A DNA stretch of 64,000 nt from JAIEPM01 sp964546815. GTDB taxonomy: Bacteria; Cyanobacteriota; Vampirovibrionia; Obscuribacterales; Obscuribacteraceae. Below, piece after piece: positions 23,169 to 31,986 of the stretch. Where the stretch lies: assembly GCA_964546815.1 (NCBI GenBank), contig CAZJLR010000007.1, positions 62,001-126,000 of the forward strand, written 5' to 3'. Position 1 is the stretch's first letter; every line of letters starts with the position of its first letter. Made by a program: the position numbers and the translations under genes. The notes below the pieces were generated by a model, which worked only from the letters and a program-made list of their open reading frames with translations, was not told the DNA's origin and did not search any database.

Positions 23169-24482
23169 GTGAGCAAAGGAATGGGACGCGAAGAGCTGAA
23201 GAAAAAGCGCGACAAGTACATGGTTCCTGGTCTGAAGCATCTCTATTCCGACCCACCGAATTTCGTCAAAGGTAGTGGGCAGTTTTTGTACGATGAAAAA
23301 GGCGACGAATACCTTGATATGTTCGCCGGCATCGTCACTGTTTCAGTCGGACATTGCCATCCAAAGGTGACGCAAGCAACCATCAATCAGATGCAAACCT
23401 TGCAGCACACCTCAACCATCTTTATGACTCAGCCCATGGTTGATTTGGCTGAAAAACTTGCCGAAATCACCCCTGGCGATTTGAGCAAGAGTTTCATCAC
23501 CAACTCTGGTACTGAAGCCAACGAAGCTGCAATCAGCATGGCGCGCATTGCAAGCGGTCGACACGAAGTACTGGTGCTCAAGCACTCATATCATGGAATG
23601 TCGCACCTTACGTCTTCCATGACTTCAAACCACAATTATCGCCAGGCAACAATGCCTGCTGCCGGCATCGTCGCAGTAGAAAACGCATATTGCTATCGCT
23701 GTCCGTTCAAGAAAACACCAGACAGCTGCAGCTTCGAGTGCGCTAAAGATGTGGAGCGCGTAATTCAAACTCAAACAAGCGGCGCACCGGCTGTAATGAT
23801 CGCCGAGCCAATCCAAGGCGTCGGCGGCGCGATTACTCCTCCTGATGGTTATTTCCAGGAAGTTAAGAAGATACTCGATAAGTATGGCGTGCTGTTTATT
23901 TCAGATGAAGTGCAGACAGGTTTCGGCAGAACAGGCGAACACATGTTTGGCATCAGCAACTGGGATGTACAACCAGACATGATGACCATGGCGAAGGGGC
24001 TGGGCAATGGCTACCCGATTGGTGCTTGCATAACTACTCCGGGCATCGCTGAAAAACAAGGCAAGGCTGTAATCAACACATTCGGCGGCAACCCTGTCGC
24101 TGGTGCAACTGCACTTGCAGTAATCGATACTGTTATTGAAGAGAAGCTGCAGGAAAATAGCAAAGTCGTCGGCAACTATTTGATTGAAGGTTTGAAAGAA
24201 CTACAAAAATCATTCCCGATTATAGGCGACATTCGCGGCAAGGGCTTGATGCTGGGCATCGAAATCGCTGCTCCGGAAACGAAGGAGCAAATGACTGCTG
24301 AATGTGCCAAGATTGTCGAAATTGCAAAAGACAATCACGTAGTCATCGGAAAAGGTGGACTCTGGGGCAACACAATTCGTCTGAAGCCACCAATGACGGT
24401 GACAAAGGCAGACGCAGACAGATGTTTGGGAGCGATGCGCAAAGGCTTGGAAGCTGTTTCCAAAGTGGGCGCTCACGCTTAA
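23169..24482 (+). CDS. Class III aminotransferase (probable beta-alanine aminotransferase)
   Basis: The 437-residue PLP enzyme starts at GTG 23169, where CGGAGGAA lies 5 bases upstream; 30 further codons upstream are open but unsupported. Family features are the FVKGSGQFLYDEKGDEYLDM opening, NSGTEANEAAISMA (phosphate-binding loop), HSYHGMS, IAEPIQGVGG, ISDEVQTGFGRTG with the PLP-ring Asp, and MAKGLGNGYPIGA with the Schiff-base Lys. A small Cys-rich insert, CYRCPFKKTPDSCSFEC, is shared by the alanine-glyoxylate/AGXT2-like group. As first gene of an operon with preT, preA and beta-ureidopropionase, it most likely transaminates beta-alanine (or 3-aminoisobutyrate) to malonate semialdehyde; that substrate is inferred from context. 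Confidence 0.88.
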   Translation: MSKGMGREELKKKRDKYMVPGLKHLYSDPPNFVKGSGQFLYDEKGDEYLDMFAGIVTVSVGHCHPKVTQATINQMQTLQHTSTIFMTQPMVDLAEKLAEITPGDLSKSFITNSGTEANEAAISMARIASGRHEVLVLKHSYHGMSHLTSSMTSNHNYRQATMPAAGIVAVENAYCYRCPFKKTPDSCSFECAKDVERVIQTQTSGAPAVMIAEPIQGVGGAITPPDGYFQEVKKILDKYGVLFISDEVQTGFGRTGEHMFGISNWDVQPDMMTMAKGLGNGYPIGACITTPGIAEKQGKAVINTFGGNPVAGATALAVIDTVIEEKLQENSKVVGNYLIEGLKELQKSFPIIGDIRGKGLMLGIEIAAPETKEQMTAECAKIVEIAKDNHVVIGKGGLWGNTIRLKPPMTVTKADADRCLGAMRKGLEAVSKVGAHA

Positions 24483-24535
24483 TTAGATAGCTTTTTTACT
24501 GATATTACCGTTGATATAGAAGGAGAACTTAGAAG

Positions 24536-25423
24536 ATGCCACGCACTGTACGTTGCGGATTGACTCAAGTGAAAAATGATGTGGTCTCTCCCGAAGGTGG
24601 GTCAGACAAAGCAACCATCGCCAAAATTGCAAAAGCAATGATGGACAAGCACCTCAAGCTGGTTGATGAAGCCGGCAAACAGGGCGTTCAAATTTTGTGC
24701 TTCCAAGAACTTTTTAACGGACCTTATTTCTGCGCTGAACAGCATCCATGCTGGTATGACCTGGCTGAAGAAATTCCGAACGGACCAACCGTTAAAGCCA
24801 TGCAAGAAGCCGCCAAGAAAAATAACATCGTTCTTGTTGTACCTATGTATGAGAAAGAGCAAACTGGCGTTTATTACAACACCGCAGCTGTAATTGATGC
24901 TGACGGAACTTATCTCGGCAAATATCGCAAGAGCCACATTCCGCAAGTTAACCCCGGCTTCTGGGAAAAGTTCTACTTCCGTCCAGGCAACCTCGGCTAC
25001 CCTGTTTTTGAAACACGCTATGCCAAAGTCGGCGTATACATCTGCTACGACAGACACTTCCCAGAAGGCGCACGCGCACTTGGACTCAATGGTGCCGAAG
25101 TTGTGTTCAATCCTTCCGCAACTGTTGCCGGACTTTCTGAATATCTCTGGAAGCTTGAGCAGCCAGCTCATGCTGCAGCAAACGGCTATTTCATCGGCGC
25201 AATCAATCGCATAGGCACAGAAGCTCCATGGGGCATCGGTGAATTCTATGGCTCAAGCTATTTTGCCAACCCACGCGGCGAAATCGTAAAACAAGCTTCA
25301 CGCGATAAAGAAGAACTTCTAGTTGCAGACCTTGACCTCGACCAAATCGAAGAAGTGCGCAATACATGGCAATTCTATAGAGACAGAAGACCAGAGACCT
25401 ATAACGAATTGGTTAAGCTCTAA
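24536..25423 (+). CDS. Beta-ureidopropionase (N-carbamoyl-beta-alanine amidohydrolase)
   Basis: The 295-residue nitrilase-superfamily enzyme hydrolyses N-carbamoyl-beta-alanine to beta-alanine, CO2 and ammonia. The catalytic Glu-Lys-Cys triad is complete: CFQELFNGPYFCAEQ (Glu near residue 60), GKYRKSHIP (Lys) and GVYICYDRHFPEGARALG (Cys). Further matches are NPGFWEKFYFRPGN and NRIGTEAPWGIGEFYGSSYF, both typical of beta-ureidopropionases and not of other nitrilases. AAGGAGAA lies about 10 bases before the ATG. It is the second gene of the operon, 53 bases after the aminotransferase and 24 before preT. Confidence 0.92.
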   Translation: MPRTVRCGLTQVKNDVVSPEGGSDKATIAKIAKAMMDKHLKLVDEAGKQGVQILCFQELFNGPYFCAEQHPCWYDLAEEIPNGPTVKAMQEAAKKNNIVLVVPMYEKEQTGVYYNTAAVIDADGTYLGKYRKSHIPQVNPGFWEKFYFRPGNLGYPVFETRYAKVGVYICYDRHFPEGARALGLNGAEVVFNPSATVAGLSEYLWKLEQPAHAAANGYFIGAINRIGTEAPWGIGEFYGSSYFANPRGEIVKQASRDKEELLVADLDLDQIEEVRNTWQFYRDRRPETYNELVKL

Positions 25424-25447
25424 TCTATTAGAAGGAAAAATACTTTT

Positions 25448-26866
25448 ATGGCCGAGCACTACAAGCCCGTAAAAAATAAAGCTTGGGAAATGACGCTAGA
25501 AGAGCGCTTTCAAGAGTATCATCCGCCGCTTACAGAGCGTGAGGCTGTTCTTGAAGCAAACCGCTGTCTCTATTGCCACGATGCACCGTGCATGGTGGCA
25601 TGTCCTACCCATATCGACATTCCGACATTCATCAGAAAAATCGGAACTGGTAATGTGAAAGGTTCAGCCCGCACTATTTTGGAAGCAAATCTTCTAGGTG
25701 CGACTTGCTCTCGCGTGTGCCCCGTGGAAGAACTCTGCGAAGGTGCTTGCGTCATGCGCCATGATCACAAGCCAATAACAATCGGTCGCTTGCAACGTTA
25801 TGCGATGGATTACGCTCAAGAAAAGAAACTGAAGTTCTTCCAACAAGGCAAGCCAAATGGCTTTAAGGTTGCCGTTGTCGGCACCGGACCAGCAGGTTTG
25901 AGTTGCGCCGGAGAGCTGGCAAAGCTTGGCTTTGACGTAACTTGTTTCGAGAAAAAGAAGATGGCCGGCGGGCTAGATACCTACGGCATCGTTGTTTTCC
26001 GCGAGCCTGTTGAAGTTAGTCTTTCCGAAGTGAAATTGGTTGAAGACCTTGGTGTCAAAATCAAAACCGAATGCACCGTGGGCGAAGACATCGACTTCAA
26101 AGAACTCGTTGACGGCTATGACGCTGTTTTCTTCGGCATCGGACTGGGCGCTGTACCATCGCTTGGTGTTCCTGGGGAAGACCTCAAAGGTGTGGACGAT
26201 GGGCTTGATTTCATCGAAGCAACCAAAATTCAGAAGCTCGACACGATTAAATTCGGCAATCGTATATGCGTACTCGGCGCAGGCAATACTGGCATAGACT
26301 GTGCCACCATTGCCAAACGCCTGGGCGCAGAACGCGTAACCATTATTTATCGTCGTTCTGAAGCTGAAATGCCTGCATATCACTTTGAGTATCTCTTTGC
26401 TCTGGGCGAAGGTGTTAGCTTTATGTTCTTGACTCAGCCAGTCGAAGTAATCGGCAAAGATGGCAAAGTCGAAGGACTGAAGTGCATCCGCATGGATCTT
26501 GGCGAACCAGATCAATCTGGCCGCCGCATTCCTGTTCCGGCTAAAAATTCAGAGTTTGTCATTCCATGTGACCAGCTCATCATGGCTATCGGCCAGAAGA
26601 AGCAAACTGAAGTAATGAAAAAGCTTGCTGATTTCGGTGTTAAAGCCACAGACAACGGATATATCGCTGTAGATCACACTACAAAACGCACCGACAATCC
26701 CAAAATATTTGCCGGTGGCGATTGCATCCGTAACAAGGGCGAAGCTTCTACAGTGGCTGCCGTGCAAGACGGTAAAGTCGCTGCAGCTGCTATCTACAAG
26801 CAGTTGGTTGGCGCTGCTTCACCCAACGAAAAACATATTGAGCCAGTTCTATCACCCGTAAAATAA
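25448..26866 (+). CDS. preT: NAD(P)-dependent dihydropyrimidine dehydrogenase subunit PreT
   Basis: The 472-residue protein is the electron-input subunit that passes electrons from NAD(P)H to PreA for reduction of uracil and thymine. Residues 38-105 hold a cysteine-rich iron-sulfur domain (CLYCHDAPCMVACP, CSRVCPVEELCEGACV). An FAD-binding VVGTGPAGLSCAGELAKLG follows near residue 143, with FEKKKMAGGL, then an NAD(P)H Rossmann motif, CVLGAGNTGIDCATIAKRLG, and the FAGGDCIRNKGEASTVAAVQ FAD loop near the end. It has the glutamate-synthase small-subunit fold; identification as PreT rests on the immediately following preA. The gap to preA is 19 bases. Confidence 0.92.
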   Translation: MAEHYKPVKNKAWEMTLEERFQEYHPPLTEREAVLEANRCLYCHDAPCMVACPTHIDIPTFIRKIGTGNVKGSARTILEANLLGATCSRVCPVEELCEGACVMRHDHKPITIGRLQRYAMDYAQEKKLKFFQQGKPNGFKVAVVGTGPAGLSCAGELAKLGFDVTCFEKKKMAGGLDTYGIVVFREPVEVSLSEVKLVEDLGVKIKTECTVGEDIDFKELVDGYDAVFFGIGLGAVPSLGVPGEDLKGVDDGLDFIEATKIQKLDTIKFGNRICVLGAGNTGIDCATIAKRLGAERVTIIYRRSEAEMPAYHFEYLFALGEGVSFMFLTQPVEVIGKDGKVEGLKCIRMDLGEPDQSGRRIPVPAKNSEFVIPCDQLIMAIGQKKQTEVMKKLADFGVKATDNGYIAVDHTTKRTDNPKIFAGGDCIRNKGEASTVAAVQDGKVAAAAIYKQLVGAASPNEKHIEPVLSPVK

Positions 26867-26885
26867 AGAAGAGGAGCTTATAGAG

Positions 26886-28223
26886 ATGGCCAATCTCGAA
26901 ATCGACTTTTGTGGTATCAAGTCGCCAAATCCATTCTGGTTAGCGTCAGCGCCTCCGGCTAATTCTGCATACCAGGTGCAGAAAGCATTTGAGCAGGGCT
27001 GGGGTGGAGCTGTTTGGAAAACGGTTGGAGCTCCGGTTCTAAACGTTTGCAATCGCTATGGCACCATCGATTACAAAGGGCAGAAAATTATCGGGCTCAA
27101 CAACGTTGAACTCATTAGCGACCGCCCAATTGAATTGAACCTTCGCGAAATTGCCGAGACAAAGAAAAACTTCCCCAACCATGCAGTTATCGTTTCTGTG
27201 ATGGTTGAGTCGAAGAAAGAATCATGGCAAGAACTCATCAAGCGTGTTGAAGAAACCGGAGCCGATGGCTTCGAACTCAACTTCGGCTGCCCACACGGCA
27301 TGTCCGAACGCGGCATGGGAGCTGCTATGGGACAGGTTCCTGAATACACATGCATGGTTACCGAATGGGTAATGGATGTGGCAACAAAACCAGTCATCGT
27401 CAAACTCACACCAAACGTCACCAACATTGTAGAACCTGCCCGTGCAGCGGTGCGCGGACGTGCTTCTGCTTTGTCGTTGATCAATACTATTAATAGTATT
27501 ATGGGCGTTGACCTCGATTCATTCGAAATCAAGCCAAACGTCGGCGGCAAAGGTGGTCACGGTGGTTATGCCGGTTATGCTGTAAAACCAATCGCGTTGC
27601 ACCTGCTTTCAGCTGTTGCTAGCGACGAAGAAGTGCAGCGTCATGGCTTGCCGATTTCAGGAATTGGTGGCATTGAAACATGGCGTGATGCCGTTGAGTT
27701 TATGCTTTTAGGTTCTACTTCTGTTCAAGTTTGTACTGCCGTTATGAAATGGGGCTTCCGCATTGTGGAAGACATGATTGAAGGTATGTCCAACTGGATG
27801 GATGACAAAGGATTTGAAAAATGCACAGACTTCATCGGTAAGTCATTGCCACGCATTTCCAATTTCGGCGACTTCGACCTGGGCTTCCAGACTGTTGCCC
27901 GCATCAATCCAGACAAGTGCATTCACTGCAACTTGTGCTACATCGTTTGTAATGACGCTGCCCACCAGTGCATCGACATGAAGACCATGAAGCTTGACGG
28001 CAGCGTTGCTGCATCGCTGCAGCCCGTAGTCCGTGAAGAAGATTGTGTAGGATGCGATTTGTGCTCAAAGGTATGTCCAGTAGATGACTGCATCACCATG
28101 GTGCCTGTCGACACCGGACGCCCGCACATCACCTGGAACCAGCTCACCACAAAGCGCCCCGAAGTGCTCAACTGGGACAAAATGGAAGAATATCGCAAAG
28201 AAGCGAACATTCACATCCACTAG
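26886..28223 (+). CDS. preA: Dihydropyrimidine dehydrogenase catalytic subunit PreA
   Basis: The 445-residue protein has an FMN-binding dihydroorotate-dehydrogenase-like barrel (residues 1-310) fused to a C-terminal two-cluster ferredoxin domain. The active-site segment NFGCPHGMSERGMGAAMGQ matches that of mammalian dihydropyrimidine dehydrogenase, where the Cys is the proton donor. ISGIGGIETWRDAVEF binds FMN phosphate. The ferredoxin part has CIHCNLCYIVC and CVGCDLCSKVCPV, enough for two 4Fe-4S clusters. It reduces uracil or thymine to the dihydropyrimidine with electrons from PreT. It is the last gene of the operon; a dispersed palindrome follows 29 bases later. No dihydropyrimidinase is nearby. 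Confidence 0.94.
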   Translation: MANLEIDFCGIKSPNPFWLASAPPANSAYQVQKAFEQGWGGAVWKTVGAPVLNVCNRYGTIDYKGQKIIGLNNVELISDRPIELNLREIAETKKNFPNHAVIVSVMVESKKESWQELIKRVEETGADGFELNFGCPHGMSERGMGAAMGQVPEYTCMVTEWVMDVATKPVIVKLTPNVTNIVEPARAAVRGRASALSLINTINSIMGVDLDSFEIKPNVGGKGGHGGYAGYAVKPIALHLLSAVASDEEVQRHGLPISGIGGIETWRDAVEFMLLGSTSVQVCTAVMKWGFRIVEDMIEGMSNWMDDKGFEKCTDFIGKSLPRISNFGDFDLGFQTVARINPDKCIHCNLCYIVCNDAAHQCIDMKTMKLDGSVAASLQPVVREEDCVGCDLCSKVCPVDDCITMVPVDTGRPHITWNQLTTKRPEVLNWDKMEEYRKEANIHIH

Positions 28224-28251
28224 TCCTTCTCCAACTGATCGGAATTTGTAG

Positions 28252-28272
28252 GGGCGACGCCATGCGTCGCCC
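28252..28272. repeat. Dispersed GGGCGACGC palindrome
   Basis: A perfect copy with loop CAT preceded by TTTGTAG, right after the stop codon region of preA. It may double as a transcript 3'-end hairpin. Confidence 0.85.
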
Positions 28273-28487
28273 TTCCTAAAACCCCAGAATCCTTCCCCCA
28301 CAGATTCCTCCTCTGTTAGCCGAATCTAGAACCAAGATTAACTTAGCTAATCTCGAGTCTTAGTTTGATTTGACTTTGCAAAGCTGGGTAATTTGAAAGT
28401 AGGACCAAGTGGAACTAATGATGTGGGCTAAAATTGTCAACGACATTAGGGTCTGAAGTGACGCAATTAGTGTTTGAAAAGTGACGG

Positions 28488-28508
28488 GGCGACGCAAAAC
28501 GCGTCGCC
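28488..28508. repeat. Variant palindrome, loop AAAAC
   Basis: GGCGACGC and GCGTCGCC form an 8-bp stem around the loop AAAAC in place of CAT. It ends 17 bases before the start codon at 28526, so it lies close to the ribosome-binding site of that gene. Confidence 0.7.
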
Positions 28509-28525
28509 TCAAGCTTAGGAAATAA

Positions 28526-29596
28526 ATGCCACTTTCAAATGGATTAAAGAAGAGTCTTGGACAGGTCACGATTCCCTCAGGAAAAGTGATGCTGGTTGAT
28601 TTTGGTTTGATGGATTTGTGGACTCATGATGACCCGCCATTTTTGTTGCCCGGAATTTTAGATGATGACGCCGTTGAGTCTGCCAATTGCGGTGCTGATT
28701 TCCGTATCGAAGGCGACGATGCTGTGCAAGCTGGACGCGTGTTTGAGCGTCAGCCGCATCCTTTATTTATTTACGACATTCCTCGCCACGGCATACCCGA
28801 AGTGCGCGAAGACTTCGCATCGGTAATCGAGCAGTCTGGTTTTCACGCCCAACTGGTACAGCTGCCTGAGCGCATGGCGCCGCGGCAAAGAGCAGAGCAT
28901 TGTCTTTCTCACTTTTGTGGTGCCGGCGAAGTTTTTCTGCATGGTGTGCATATCATCGTTGTAGACAGTCTTCCAATCGACAGACCTTTGCGAGTGGAAG
29001 GCGAAATGATGGGTGAAGGTGAATACGCTCATCATTGGCGCAACATTTCTTTGCTGGCGTCGCCACATCTGGAGATTGCTTCGAGTCGAAAAATAGGCAA
29101 TGTAGCGGTTGATATGGCAAGACTGATGTTCTGCGACCTCGACGCGGCTGGAAAATGGTTGCATCAAGAGAGCACCGATGGACTGGCTGATTTTGTTTTT
29201 TGGGGCAAAGATGCTTTGCGTCTGGCGAAAAAATTCCAGGCACCACATGTGGAAGGTGCCATGTACGGATGGGTCGACAAGCCAATCGAAGAAATAATCG
29301 AATTATCGATTCAAGCCCAAAAGCATATTTCACATCATCACTTAGTTGCCGCCACAGATTTTCGTCCACATTCAGACCACTGGAGAATGCTGAAAACAAT
29401 AGCCGGCAGCGAAACCGAATCTGCCGTAATCGAGCTCGGTGGAACGAGCTGCTGCGGCTTCATGACCAGCTGGGGCGACGGCTTCTTCCCCGTCTATTTA
29501 GATGAAGACGAAAACGGCACTCTTGTCAGAGTGAGAGTCGAACTAGGCACCGAAGAAATCATTCGCGGCATGCAACTAGTAAATCGTTTTGCATAA
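28526..29596 (+). CDS. DUF4241-like hypothetical protein
   Basis: The 356-residue product has AGGAA 6 bases before its ATG. Residues 13-30 (GQVTIPSGKVMLVDFGLMDL) and the C-terminal TSWGDGFFPVYLDEDENGTL resemble the start and end of DUF4241 proteins, in which a beta-sandwich ends in 'S.WGDG.(Y/F)PVY'. In between, the sequence differs from that family: a His-rich segment (IELSIQAQKHISHHHLVAAT) and several other His residues (RPHSDHWRML, EYAHHWRN) could bind metal. A Cys pair, TSCCGFM, precedes the terminal motif. No signal peptide is seen. The match is by eye and partial, so function remains unknown. A variant palindrome lies just upstream. Confidence 0.65.
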   Translation: MPLSNGLKKSLGQVTIPSGKVMLVDFGLMDLWTHDDPPFLLPGILDDDAVESANCGADFRIEGDDAVQAGRVFERQPHPLFIYDIPRHGIPEVREDFASVIEQSGFHAQLVQLPERMAPRQRAEHCLSHFCGAGEVFLHGVHIIVVDSLPIDRPLRVEGEMMGEGEYAHHWRNISLLASPHLEIASSRKIGNVAVDMARLMFCDLDAAGKWLHQESTDGLADFVFWGKDALRLAKKFQAPHVEGAMYGWVDKPIEEIIELSIQAQKHISHHHLVAATDFRPHSDHWRMLKTIAGSETESAVIELGGTSCCGFMTSWGDGFFPVYLDEDENGTLVRVRVELGTEEIIRGMQLVNRFA

Positions 29597-29643
29597 TCAA
29601 ATTAGTTGTTCTAAGCGTTGATCAAGCGGTTGAATATTGTCCG

Positions 29644-29874
29644 CTACTTTTCAGATTTGTCCGATGGATAAATGTTAGGGTTGATGATGAGGCTCTTGCC
29701 GTCGCTACTGATCAAATTGCGGTCTCTCAATTGTGTTTGAAGCGGGCCATCTTCTTGCATGGTTTTCATTATTTCACTGAATGCTTTGCTGCATTCAGGT
29801 CCTTCTGGTTTCCATTGGCAGGTGTCGCGAAGTGTTTGAACGTTGTTAGCAAGTTCGCCTTCTTTGTTACTCAT
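29644..29874 (-). CDS. Small acidic hypothetical protein
   Basis: The 76-residue product starts at ATG 29874 (MSNKEGELANNVQTLRDTCQ), with AGGGG about 10 bases upstream. It is helical and contains two Cys (TCQWKPEGPECSKAF) that could form a hairpin. It ends DKSEK. I recognise no family. It is convergent with the DUF4241-like gene and divergent from the TetR gene. Confidence 0.5.
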   Translation of the reverse strand: MSNKEGELANNVQTLRDTCQWKPEGPECSKAFSEIMKTMQEDGPLQTQLRDRNLISSDGKSLIINPNIYPSDKSEK

Positions 29875-30014
29875 GCAAATCAACCCCTGTAATATCACCC
29901 TCGCCTACTGTGCATTTGCTCAGTGAGTTCATAATATCGCCGGGCACTTGGCAATCGCTTGGCAAATCTGAGCGGGGATTAATATTCACTGCTCATTTGC
30001 GGTGTTAATATGAA

Positions 30015-30029
30015 ACGCAACCGTTGCGT
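30015..30029. promoter_or_regulatory. Perfect palindrome, probable TetR operator
   Basis: ACGCAAC and GTTGCGT flank a single central base, a 15-bp dyad 28 bases before the TetR start codon. Position, size and symmetry fit autoregulation of the efflux operon by the TetR-family protein. Confidence 0.6.
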
Positions 30030-30056
30030 ATTCTATTTTCGACACAGTGAATTCTC

Positions 30057-30677
30057 ATGCAAAAACAAGCCATTGGGCGCCCCAGAAGTGAACTTTCGAA
30101 AGCAGCCATCCTGAAGTCTGCATTTGAACTCTTGCGGGAGCTCGGCTATGAGCGCATGAGTATTGAAGCGATTGCCTCCAGAGCTGGAGTCGGCAAAACA
30201 ACCATATATCGGTGGTGGCAGTCGAAAGACGAGATTATTTTGGAAGTACTGTCTAAGTCTTGCCATGAAATAGAAGTGCCTGATACAGGCAGTTTGAGCA
30301 AAGACCTTGCCTTGATTATTGCCAACAAGCTAGACCAAGACCCCTGCGCTTTTGACCGCCAGACTTGCGCTTTAACAGTAAGCGCGATTTCGGCAAGCAA
30401 AGAATTGTCGCGGGCATATTGGGACAACTACATAACGCCGAGGCGTAATTCACTGCAACGTGTTTTTGACCGTGCCATCGCCCGTGGTGAACTTGAGCCA
30501 GGCATAGACACAAACAAATTTTTCGATATCATGCACGGCGCGTTGCTTTTCATGATTTTACTTAAGCCGGAAGATCAGGACATTGCTGCTTATGTCCAAT
30601 CTACAGTAGAACAAATGCTGCGCGGATTTACCCCGCGTGAGAGCAATTCAAATAGAGAACTCCGAGATGGAAAGTGA
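30057..30677 (+). CDS. TetR-family transcriptional regulator
   Basis: The 206-residue protein has the N-terminal TetR helix-turn-helix at residues 12-58: AAILKSAFELLRELGYERMS, then IEAIASRAGVGKTTIYRWW, and SKDEIILEVL. The C-terminal helical ligand-binding domain includes SRAYWDNYITPRRNSLQRVF and FDIMHGALLFMILL. It heads the EmrA-EmrB-TolC operon, overlapping the next gene by 11 bases, and is most likely a repressor relieved by an efflux substrate. The palindrome at 30015-30029 is the likely operator. The ribosome-binding site is weak, consistent with low repressor levels. Confidence 0.9.
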   Translation: MQKQAIGRPRSELSKAAILKSAFELLRELGYERMSIEAIASRAGVGKTTIYRWWQSKDEIILEVLSKSCHEIEVPDTGSLSKDLALIIANKLDQDPCAFDRQTCALTVSAISASKELSRAYWDNYITPRRNSLQRVFDRAIARGELEPGIDTNKFFDIMHGALLFMILLKPEDQDIAAYVQSTVEQMLRGFTPRESNSNRELRDGK

Positions 30678-31962
30678 GCCAGAAATGAACAGCACTAAAG
30701 TTAATAAAGACATGGCTGTGACGCAGGTTCTGCCGCCCCAGCCGAAGAAAGGTTCGAGGCTTCGCCTTTTTGGAACTCTGTTTGTTGGTTTTCTAATTAT
30801 GGCCGGCGTTGGTGCCTGGTTTTGGATTAACGCACAGGGGCATGAAGAGACTGATGATGCCTATGTCGATGGGCACTTGTCTGTCGTTAGCAGCCGCATT
30901 TCAGGCAATGTAACTAAGGTTTTAGTCGAAGACAATCAAAATGTTGCGGCAAATCAAGTGTTGGTAACACTCGATCCTCGCGATTACAATATTGAAGTTC
31001 AACAGTTAGAACACTCGCTTGAAAGTAAGCGACATTCAGCTGCAGCTGCACAGGCAAAAATTGGACAGAGTTCTCTTTCTGCTGTGGGACAGAGCGCACA
31101 GGCTGAGGGTGATGTGAATGCCACCAAAGCTGATGTTGAAACCGCCAGAGCCGCATTGTTTCAAGCGATGGCGCAAGTGAAGCAGTCTCGTTCGAAAATC
31201 AAAGAATTAGAAGCTGCAGTTCAGTTTGCCAAGTCTGACTTTAGTAGATATGAGTTTGCCTATCAAAATAAGGCTGTTACTAAGCAGCAGTATGATCGCG
31301 CCCAGCAGAACATTGATATGGCTGAAGCTCAACTTCAGCAGGGTCATGACTCATTGCTTCAATCACTAAAGCAAGAAGCTCAGGCTAAGTCGAGCATTCT
31401 CCAAGCCGAAGGAAAATTGCAAAAATCGCACGGCACTGTAACCACTGCTGTTGCAGCTGGCAAGCAGTCTTTGATTGACAAAGAAGAATTTGCCAGTGCG
31501 CAAAGTGAATTGCTGCGCCAGCAAGCAATGCTCGACAAAGCTAAGTTGAATCTTTCATATTGCCAAATTGTTGCGCCAGTTGCCGGACGTGTAGGCAAAA
31601 AATCAGTTGAGATAGGTCAACGCATCGAGCCTGGTCAGGCGTTGATGTCGATTGTTCAACCAGATATGTGGGTTAGCGCCAACTTCAAAGAAACCCAAAT
31701 GAGCAAGATGAAAAAGGGGCAGCGCGCTGAAGTGAAAATAGACGCGTTTCCTGATGTGGCGTTCAAAGGTTATGTGGACAGCTTTTCACCGGCTTCTGGT
31801 GCGAAGTTCAGCATATTGCCACCAGATAATGCTTCTGGCAATTTTACTAAAGTTGTTCAGCGCATTCCTGTGAAAATTGTTTTTGATCAAAAAGAAGCTG
31901 CTGCATTTAGCGACAGACTTGCGCCAGGTATGTCTTGCGTGGTTACCGTATTTTTCAAGTAA
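30667..31962 (+). CDS. emrA: EmrA/HlyD-type membrane-fusion protein of efflux pump
   Basis: The 431-residue adaptor links the inner-membrane transporter to the outer-membrane channel. I place the start at ATG 30667, overlapping the TetR stop by 11 bases; the frame opens 30 bases earlier. One membrane helix (LRLFGTLFVGFLIMAGVGAW) lies near residues 35-55, followed by ETDDAYVDGHLSVVSSRISG, the typical EmrA opening of the biotinyl-lipoyl domain. A long coiled-coil hairpin (about residues 110-300, many Gln/Ala/Lys) is followed by YCQIVAPVAGRVGKKSVEIG and a beta-barrel domain with VSANFKETQMSKMKKGQ. The partners emrB and the TolC-like gene follow directly. Confidence 0.92.
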   Translation: MESEPEMNSTKVNKDMAVTQVLPPQPKKGSRLRLFGTLFVGFLIMAGVGAWFWINAQGHEETDDAYVDGHLSVVSSRISGNVTKVLVEDNQNVAANQVLVTLDPRDYNIEVQQLEHSLESKRHSAAAAQAKIGQSSLSAVGQSAQAEGDVNATKADVETARAALFQAMAQVKQSRSKIKELEAAVQFAKSDFSRYEFAYQNKAVTKQQYDRAQQNIDMAEAQLQQGHDSLLQSLKQEAQAKSSILQAEGKLQKSHGTVTTAVAAGKQSLIDKEEFASAQSELLRQQAMLDKAKLNLSYCQIVAPVAGRVGKKSVEIGQRIEPGQALMSIVQPDMWVSANFKETQMSKMKKGQRAEVKIDAFPDVAFKGYVDSFSPASGAKFSILPPDNASGNFTKVVQRIPVKIVFDQKEAAAFSDRLAPGMSCVVTVFFK

Positions 31963-31986
31963 AAGCATCGATAAGCTGGAGACCAA

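Larger units (their letters stand above)
28224..28525. other. Intergenic region with two palindromes
   Basis: No gene. A perfect dispersed palindrome (28252-28272) follows preA and a variant copy (28488-28508) precedes the next gene. I see no clear terminator or promoter between them. Confidence 0.5.

Noticed and set aside
24602..25171. A 189-codon reverse frame inside the beta-ureidopropionase gene
   Set aside because: It lies wholly inside a gene with an intact catalytic triad, and its sequence is low-complexity Phe/Asn/Val without a recognisable domain.
25973..26515. A 180-codon reverse frame inside preT
   Set aside because: It is a shadow of a well-supported enzyme; no start signals or homologous features.
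28252..28272. The palindrome after preA as a plain terminator
   Set aside because: The same sequence occurs in many non-terminal positions and lacks a T-run, so it is better described as a dispersed repeat.
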